A DNA stretch of 64,000 bases, taken from assembly GCA_012931725.1 (NCBI GenBank), contig CM022947.1:27430220-27494219 (forward strand), read 5' to 3'. Positions 56,893 through 64,000 of this stretch are shown piece after piece. This stretch comes from Litsea cubeba (lineage: Eukaryota > Streptophyta > Magnoliopsida > Laurales > Lauraceae). Under the pieces are notes generated by a model. That model worked only from the letters and a program-made list of their open reading frames with translations. It did not search any database and was not told the DNA's origin. Made by a program: the position numbers and the translations under genes. Numbering within the stretch: position 1 is the first letter of the stretch; each line of letters begins with the position of its first letter.

Positions 56893-56949
56893 GATGGAAT
56901 CAGTCCTGGTTCGAATTTGTTATATGCAGTGGAAGTACTTGTTTCAGGG
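56893..56949 (+). CDS. SPI: SPIRRIG-like gene, exon 5
   Basis: Nineteen codons, DGISPGSNLLYAVEVLVSG, between ttctatgcag and the donor gtaggt (56950). The next family segment (beginning PIDKQ) is not found in the remaining 7 kb, so intron 5 extends beyond the window. Confidence 0.9.
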
Positions 56950-57070
56950 GTAGGTTCATAATCCTTATATGACGTCGTCTAACTGATGTTCATAATTATT
57001 CTCCAATTTTTATCCCTTTTCTTATTCTTTAAAAAGTGCAGCTTCTATGAAATGAAACTATTAACCGTAA

Positions 57071-57164
57071 AGAAATAGGCCAACAGGTCATCTCGACCTA
57101 ATGGGTCAGCAACTCACATGGGTTGCTGACCCATTAGGTCGAGCTGACCTGTTGGTCTATTTCT
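57071..57164. repeat. Long imperfect hairpin, 43-bp arms
   Basis: 57071-57113 and 57122-57164 are inverse copies with two mismatches around an 8-base loop. The arms contain GACCTAATGGGTCAGCAAC and its inverse. It lies 120 bp into intron 5 of the SPIRRIG-like gene. It could be a tiny foldback element or a small-RNA precursor. Confidence 0.85.
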
Positions 57165-58250
57165 GTACATTAACCTCATTCATTTGGCAGGGAGAATTAG
57201 ATTACCAGATTTTGATAGTTTATAGATTCTATGGTGCAACTTTTTTTTTCTTTTTTTCTTATTTATTTATTGATTTATTTATTTTTTGTGATGGCTTATG
57301 GGTCTAGTTATATGACCATACTCAAAAGCTGATTCATTTTTCTTTGATGGATCTAATGGCCTGAGACATCTTCATGTGTGGATTCCACGTCCGTGGAATC
57401 AACAGTTTTTTCTTTCTTTTTCTTTTTGGGTATAATGATAGTGAGAATAGGGAGATTAGAACAAATTTTCCAAAGAAAAAGTTACAAGTTCCACTCCTCC
57501 CCCTCAAACTATAGAGTCCTCGAGATTGCAGATTTTTCTGAAACAAATATTCATGGAAAATTTCTGCACCAAACATCAGATTAGCACATGTCCACATAAA
57601 TCTTTGATTTTTTTCGTCGAAATCTCACCAGAAAACGTGCCATAAATTTCAACATCCAGAGGAGCCTCATCAAATACTTCTAGTTTAGTTGATAAAAATA
57701 GTAATTATACATGGGAAGCAATTAATACCTTGGAATGCAGATTATGATTTATGACTATATTTTATGGGGAGAATGATTTGCCAAGGGTACAGTCCGCTTG
57801 GATATTTGTGGGGAGGAAGATAAAACAAGGATACATACATGACAAAAAGAAGAACCTAAAGAGGACAAGCATACCTATGATGTGTTCTGAGTTATTAGAG
57901 ATATGGGGTGTTTGTGAATTGTGATAAACATCAGGACTTGTATGTAAATTTCAGTAACCATTAGGGTTTTTTTTTTTTATAATTTTCAAAATTATAAATT
58001 GAGCAAATATATATATCATTGGTCTTCACAATTATTTTTCTTCCATATTCGTTTTCTCTCTAAATTTTCTCCTCTTAAGGCTTTCCATACCTTTTATCAT
58101 AAAATGCTAAAAGTCTTCCAATCTAGCGTTCCAATTTGATCATCTGTAGTATGAAAAGTAGTGTCTCTCCAATTATGTTCACTCTATCCCCAGGCTGGAC
58201 ACAAATTCCAAGAAAGAGAATCATATTTTTAACAAATAAAAAGCCTCGAC
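57165..58250 (+). other. Intron 5 sequence; no gene
   Basis: AT-rich with T-runs (57240-57285) and a short palindrome at 57379-57400 (GATTCCACG-TC-CGTGGAATC). I see no coding signal. Confidence 0.55.
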
Positions 58251-58646
58251 CGTGAGGTGATGTTATTTTTATTTATATGAAGTTCTTGTCATTGATTGAG
58301 AGATGAGATATAGAACCATAAGAAAGAGAAGGAGAATAATGTTGTGTCCCTTAAGGGTCGACTGTGACTTGAATATATAGGGGATCAATCCCTGTTTACA
58401 TGCTAATCATTCTTATCAAGATAAATACAAATATGGTATAGATCCATAATTACAGCTAACTCCTAAGGCATGTACACATGTCCATTTAAATGGGCATGCG
58501 GTATTGGGCCTAGATTGACACCCCCCTCCCCTCTCAAATTGATGCGGGAGAGTCATAAAGTAGCAATTTGGAGACAAGAAATTGATGTCGAAGCCGAGGA
58601 AGTCCCTTAGTGAAGATATCTGCATGCTAAAACTCGGTAGGGACAT
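58250..58646 (-). mobile_element. Copia relic R2: polyprotein end, PPT and 3' LTR part
   Basis: The minus strand reads ADIFTKGLPRLRHQFLVSKL then YDSPASI-stop (58646 to about 58545), the end of Copia RNase H. It is followed by a polypurine tract (GAGAGGGGAGGGGGG) and an LTR start TGTCAATC at 58520. The left LTR border is uncertain. The young Copia is inserted into its coding part. Confidence 0.7.
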
Positions 58647-59046
58647 TGTTATTTTAGTCAACATATGTGAGCTACTTTAGTCAGCATATGTGAGCTAATC
58701 TTTAGGATCTTATCTGTACATACTTAGTCATTGTAATTTAGTCAACATATGTGAGCTACTTTAGTCAGCATATGTGAGCTAATCTTTAGGATCTTATCTG
58801 TACATACTTAGTCATTGTAATTTAGTCAGCATATGTGAGCTAGTCATTGTAATTTAGTCAGCATATGTGAGCTAATTTAGTCAGCATATGTGAGCTAATC
58901 TTTAGGATCTAGATTTGTTTAGATATGGTTAATTGGCTGTAATTAAGGCTGTAATTAGGGCATTCAGCCCCTACATATATGAAAGACAGTCATCCCTCAA
59001 AGGGAGGTCATTAAGCATATGTTTATGTATGTCTCTCAAAGTGTCA
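58647..59046 (+). repeat. 5' LTR of the young Copia, with seven U3 repeats
   Basis: 400 bp, TGTTATTTTAG to GTGTCA. TTAGTCA(A/G)CATATGTGAGC is present seven times between 58654 and 58902, partly inside a ~90-bp duplication (ATCTTTAGGATCTTATCTG). Each copy contains the palindrome CATATG, a possible transcription-factor site. Confidence 0.9.
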
Positions 59047-59058
59047 TGGTATCAGAGC
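59047..59058 (+). other. Copia primer-binding site
   Basis: TGGTATCAGAGC, complementary to the 3' region of initiator methionine tRNA and standard for plant Copia elements, directly abuts the LTR. A ~630-bp untranslated leader follows with no coding signal. It contains a 16-bp phrase (GATCAGGCGTGGCCCA) twice at 59166-59203. Confidence 0.9.
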
Positions 59059-59687
59059 CAGAACTGTGATTGTCTTAGTCATCTTCCATGCCTTGGAAGC
59101 CAATCTTTGATCATTTGTGATCATATTCTTCAGTCAGATCTGCTCTGATCATCTCTGATCATCTCAGATCAGGCGTGGCCCACCTGTGATCAGGCGTGGC
59201 CCATCTCAGCAGACTTCTCCATCTTGGTCGTCTGGTGATCTACTATTTTATGATGATTTTTTCAAGATTTATGGCTCATCAGAGGTAGGCCATCTATCAT
59301 TTTTTGTGATATTTATGTTTTATTAAGAAGATTTCATCATGGCCATCCAATATTGTGGATCTTGATCCATTTGGAGTGAGTCTTCTTTCACCAGTGGCGA
59401 CTTTTCATTGTCCTTTCATCCTCACCTTCTGATCAGATCTCTGATCATCATCTGGGGCCCACGTGGTCATCCAGACCACTAACGACCAAGGACGTGTTAC
59501 TGTGCTGTTGATCTGCTTGGTCTGGTTCTGTGTTGTGTGCTGTGCTGTGCTGCTGTGGTCCTTTTCTACTGCAGTAATTTTCTGTTTATACCTACTCTTC
59601 TCTGCCAATCTCTGTGGGCCCCACGTGGTCATCTCAATCTCAGATCTTGGCTTGAGCTTTTGTTGCTCATTCTGCTGGTTGTTACAT

Positions 59688-62600
59688 ATGGAGAAATCTG
59701 AAGTTAACTTAATCAAGTTTAATGGCAAAAACTATCCATCTTGGTCCTTTTAATTGGAACTTACTTAGAGGGTAAGGAATTATGGGGCCATATCTCTGGA
59801 ACTGATCCACAACCAACAGAAGATGAGAAGAAAATTGTGTCATGGAACACAAAAGATGATAAAATCAAATCTTGGATTCTTGGGTCCATGGAACCACAAT
59901 TTTTCATGAATTTAAAACCATACAAAACTGCCAAAGATATGTGGACCTATCTTCAAAAGGTGTATCATCAGGGGAATTTTGCCAGACAGTATCAGTTGGA
60001 ATTTGAAATTGCAAATTATATGCAAGGGACTTCTTCCATTCAAGAATATTATTATGGTTTTCAGAATTTGTGGACAGAATTACATGAAATCAAATATGCC
60101 AATATTTCTGCTCAAGCTCTTCCCGAACTGCAAGTAATACTAGCAACTAGTCATCAGGATCAATTTCTTATGAAATTAAGGCCTCAGTATGAATCACTCA
60201 GATCTAATCTCATGAGTAGGGTCCCTTCTCCTTCACTGGATGACTGTCTCAATGAATTACTGCGAGAGGAACAGAGACAATTGACGCAATCTGGTGTGCT
60301 CCACCAAGCTAGTCCGGGTGCTATTGATGTTGCCTATAGTGTACCCACTGCCTTTCAATCACCGAACTCATCAGTCAATGTTACTTATTCTTCCAAGGGG
60401 AAGCAACCGAACAGAGATATGAGTACAGTGCAGTGATCCAAGTGTCAAACTTTCGGCCATTATGCAAATCAGTGCAAGCAGCGGATCTGCAATTATTGCA
60501 AAGCATCTGGACATTCAATCAATGAATGCCGCAAACGTCCTCAAAACAGAAATCTGAAAGTTTACCAGGCGATTACTGCTACTGGCACTATTGATTCATC
60601 TTCCACATCTTCTTCAGCACCTGCTTCTACTGCTCCAGTCTCCCCTGAAATGATCCAATAGATGATTCTCCAGGCCTTTTCCACTCTTGGTATATCTGGT
60701 AAAAATCAATCTCCCTCTCACTGGTATTTTAATTCTGGTGCCTCCAATCATATGACATCATCCTCCAAAAACTTCTCCAAAATTAAACCATATGATGGAC
60801 AGATTCAGGTCCATGCTGCTAATGGTACCACTATACCAATTACATCTGTTGGTGATATTTCTCATTCTCTACCTTTACATGATGTTTTTTGTTCCACAAA
60901 TCTTTCTACCAATTTAATCTCTGTTGGTCAATTGGTTGATAATAACTACAATGTTTGTTTTTCCTCCTCTAGTTGTGTGGTGCAGGATCAGGAGACGGGG
61001 AAGGTAATAGTGAAGGGGCCTAAGTGTGGGCGTTTGTTTCCTCTTCACATAGTAACACCAAATCCAGATATGTCTTTGTTTGCTTTATCAGGGCCTAACT
61101 GTGGGCGTTTGTTTCCTCTTCACATAGTAACACCAAATCCAGATATATCTTTGTTTGCTTTATCAGTTATCTCTAGGAATAATGTGCAGTTGTGGCACAA
61201 TAGATTAGGCCATCCCAATTCAACCATTTTGTTATCTTTGTTAAATTCTGGTCATATTAATAAAATGAAGTTTTTATCATCAGATGTTGCTCTTGACTGC
61301 ACCACTTGTAAGCTGGGTAAAAGTAAAACTTTGCCTTTTCCATTACATGTCTCTTCTGCTACCAAAAGTTTTGATTTAATACATAGTGATGTTTGGGGTG
61401 TTGCACTAACTATTTCTCATTCATAGTATAAGTATTTCGTAACTTTCATTGATGATTATAACCGTTTTACATGGATTTATTTTCTACATGCCAAATCTGA
61501 AGTCTTTGTTGTATTTAAAAAATTCTTGAATTATGTTCAAAATCAATTTTCAACCTGTATTAAGGTTCTTCGCACCGACTCAGGGGGGGGGGAATATGTG
61601 TCCAAACAATTTCAGGAATTTTTACAAGACAGAGGGATTATATCCCAATGGACTTGTCCCTATACTCCCCAACAGAATGGTGTGGCAGAACGGAAAAATC
61701 GTCATCTTCTAGACATGGTCAGATGTTTATTATTAGAATCCTCCGTTCCACCTCGATTTTGGTCAGAAGCTTTAACCACTGCTACTCATATCATCAACCG
61801 ACTTCCTTCTCCAAAACTTCAAAACACATCTCCACATTTTCGTCTTTTCAAAACTGAACCACAAAACACAAATTTCCACACTTTTGGTTGTGTTTGTTTT
61901 GTTCATCTTCCCACTCATGAACGATCCAAGTTATCCGCACAATCTGTAAAATGTGCATTCCTTGGTTATGCTTCCCACCAAAAAGGTTTTGTTTGTTATG
62001 ACCCCACCTCCAAGCGTCTTCGCATTTCTAGGAATGTTGTTTTTTTTTAACATCAGTACCTTTTTCAGTCTTATCCTGATTCATCTCCAGAAATCTCCTT
62101 TTCTAAAATACCATCCTTTGATGATGAATGTCTTCCTTCACCTTTGCAATTTCATCCAGATAAGGTGTATACTCGTCGACAAAGAACAAATGCCACTACT
62201 TTGCCTCTTTTGCAAGAACCAGTCCCGAATCCTGCTCCAGCATCATCTTCACCTCAGCTTGCTATTCGTCGTTCTGCTCGTATATCTCGTCCACCAGATC
62301 GATACAGCTTCTCTCATTCTTCATATTTTGCTACTTTATCCACTGTATCCATTCTTACTTCTTATTCACAAGCAGCAAAACAGGAGTGCTGGAGACAAGC
62401 TATGGAAGAAGAACTTAGTGCTCTACAGCAGAACCAAACCTGGGTTACTATTCCCTGTCCAGCTTCGGTGAAACCTATTGGGAGTAAATGGGTTTACTCT
62501 ATCAAATTAAAGGCAGATGGTACTTTGGATAGATACAAGGCTAGGCTTGTGGCCCTTGGCAACCGACAGGAATATGGCATTGACTACGAAGAAACTTTTG

Positions 62601-63886
62601 CGCTTGTTGCAAAAATGACTACTGTTCGCACCATCCTTGCCATAGCTGCATCTCAATCCTGGCCTCTTTTTCAATTCGATGTGAAAAACGCATTCCTTCA
62701 TGGTGATCTTAAAGAGGAAGTTTACATGCGTTTGCCTCAAGGTTTCACAAAACCATCAGAAGATCAAGTTGCTCTTCTGAAACGATCATTGTATGGGCTA
62801 AAACAAGCACCACGAGCATGGTTTGACAAATTCAAAGATGCTTTACTCAAGCTACAGTTTCAGCAGAGTCCTTATGATCCATCGTTGTTTTTACATCACA
62901 CATCAACAGGAATCACCATCCTTCTCGCCTATGTAGACGATATCATCATCCCTGGCACAGATACAGCCACGATTCAAGATCTCCAATTTTCTCTGCATCA
63001 ATCTTTTCATATGAAGGATCTGGGCCCTCTGCAATATTTTTTGGGATTGAAAGTTCATCACTCTGAGAAGGGGTTGATTTTACATCAACATAAGTATACT
63101 ATGGATTTAATTGAATCCGCAGGCTTGTCAAACTACACCCCTGTGGATACTCCTCTGGAACTAAATCTCAAACTCCATAGTGACAGTGGTGATCCCCTTT
63201 CTGATCCGACATATTATCGCCAGCTTGTCGGTAGTCTTATATATTTGACTACTACTCGTCCTGACATCAGTTATGCAGTCAACTTGATGAGTCAGTATAT
63301 GACCAAGCCTCATCATCTCCATTTAGCAGCAGTTCGGCGCATTATTCGTTATCTTCTTGGCACTTCTCACAGAGGCTTGTTTTTTCCTGTTGGCTCTAAG
63401 ATGACATTGACTGCCTATTCTGATGCTGATTGGGCAGGTTGTCCTGATACTCGTCGGTCCACCACGGGCTGGTGCATGTTCTTAGGTGATGCTCTTATTT
63501 CCTGGAAAGTGAAGAAACAGGACAGAGTTTCAAAATCATCAACTGAGGCAGAATATCGTGCCATTTCTGCCGCCTGCTCAGAAATTATATGGCTTCGAGG
63601 TCTTCTTGAGGAACTTGGCTTCTCACAGAAATCTCCCACACCATTACATGCAGATAACACTAGTGCCATTCGGATTACTGAGAATCCAGTTTTTCATGAG
63701 CGAACTAAACATATCGAGGTTGCTTGCCATTTTATCAGGGATGAATATCTTCGCAATGTTATTTCCCTTCCGTTCATCTCCTCAAGCCTCCAGACTGCTG
63801 ATAGTTTTACCAAAGCACTTCCTCGACCACATCATCAATTCTTGAAAAACAAATTGATGCTGGTTGACTCGTCGGCATCAATTTGA
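59688..63886 (+). pseudogene. Copia gag-pol polyprotein, complete in layout but with stops
   Basis: Order: gag (MEKSEVNLIKFNGKNYPSW ...), then a stop at 59752 and a one-base shift within about 15 bp. The gag core (59760-60430) is followed by zinc knuckles, where the first Cys of CxxCx4Hx4C is replaced by TGA (60434-60436). Stop TAG at 60659-60661. The protease site reads NSGAS, not DSGAS (Asn codon 60731-60733). A GAG-pre-integrase region has a 75-bp duplication. Integrase has stop TAG at 61424-61426, IDDYNRFTWI, LRTDSGGGEY (an extra Gly in a G-run) and NGVAERKN. Stop TAA at 62048-62050. The RT (FQFDVKNAFLHGDL, YVDD) and RNase H (SDADWAGC, SSTEAEYRA) frame 62144-63886 is fully open. All segments after 59760 share one frame. 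Confidence 0.9.
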
Positions 63887-63894
63887 GGGGAGGG

Positions 63895-64000
63895 TGTTAT
63901 TTTAGTCAACATATGTGAGCTACTTTAGTCAGCATATGTGAGCTAATCTTTAGGATCTTATCTGTACATACTTAGTCATTGTAATTTAGTCAACATATGT
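63895..64000 (+). repeat. 3' LTR of the young Copia (first 106 bp)
   Basis: Identical to 58647-58752; cut by the window edge. Confidence 0.9.

Larger units (their letters stand above)
58647..64000 (+). mobile_element. Young Ty1/copia element, right end beyond the window
   Basis: The 5' LTR is 58647-59046, a PBS follows at 59047, gag-pol spans 59688-63886, the PPT GAGGGGAGGG is at 63885-63894 and the 3' LTR begins at 63895. The 106 bp of the 3' LTR in the window are identical to the 5' LTR start. GACAT (58642-58646) is the left half of the expected 5-bp duplication; the right half is outside. It is in the same orientation as the SPIRRIG-like gene. Confidence 0.92.

Noticed and set aside
57101..57307. 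Plus ORF across the hairpin
   Set aside because: Starts in the hairpin loop and ends in T-runs; composition only.

Overview
The window is nuclear DNA from a flowering plant. It holds small exons with canonical GT-AG introns, Tat-type Ty3/gypsy and Ty1/copia LTR retrotransposons, L1 and RTE LINEs, MULE and CACTA remnants and several MITEs. No bacterial gene structure, rRNA, tRNA or CRISPR array is visible. The very large introns suggest a large genome, perhaps a magnoliid, but that is a guess.

The one host gene I recognise is the 5' part of a SPIRRIG-type BEACH-domain gene on the + strand. Five in-frame exons (10428-10540, about 39515-39587, 39664-39749, 56648-56783, 56893-56949) give about 156 codons spread over 46.5 kb; the rest lies beyond the right edge. 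Intron 1 (about 29 kb), intron 3 (about 17 kb) and intron 5 (over 7 kb) have been swollen by transposons.

1-9.9 kb, upstream of the gene, is a decayed DNA-transposon mosaic. It contains exons of a Ptta/En-Spm (PF03004-like) protein, CACTA-like subterminal repeats, a DUF1985/Ulp1 (C48) protease-like pseudogene on +, and a convergent MULE transposase pseudogene on -. Arrays of a TTATCTGA-containing repeat lie in the introns and around these genes.

11.8-35.2 kb (intron 1) is a clean nest. Tat-type gypsy element A (11780-35151, TSD CTTGC) has element B (14425-25287, TSD GACAC) inserted in its gag. B has nearly identical LTRs and one uninterrupted 1894-codon gag-pol frame. A is slightly older and its reverse transcriptase is frameshifted by a 20-bp deletion. 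Both carry, between pol and the 3' LTR, a tandem-repeat array and a three-exon gene on the opposite strand with its own TATA box. The protein resembles the 'putative gypsy type transposon' family PF04195 with a coiled-coil C-terminus. Intron positions and phases match in the two elements.

35.2-39.5 kb (rest of intron 1) carries a hAT-type MITE, foldback MITEs and a poly-C/poly-A tract. 39.8-56.6 kb (intron 3) is a palimpsest of minus-strand Copia relics. These are interrupted by a 4-kb element with 9-bp TSD (itself holding a Harbinger-type MITE), by a 5'-truncated L1 LINE with a 21-bp TSD, and by short RTE LINE ends. 57-64 kb (intron 5) has a 43-bp-arm hairpin, the 3' end of a minus-strand Copia, and inside that a nearly complete + strand Copia (58647 to past the edge). 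Its visible LTR ends are identical but its polyprotein has several stops.
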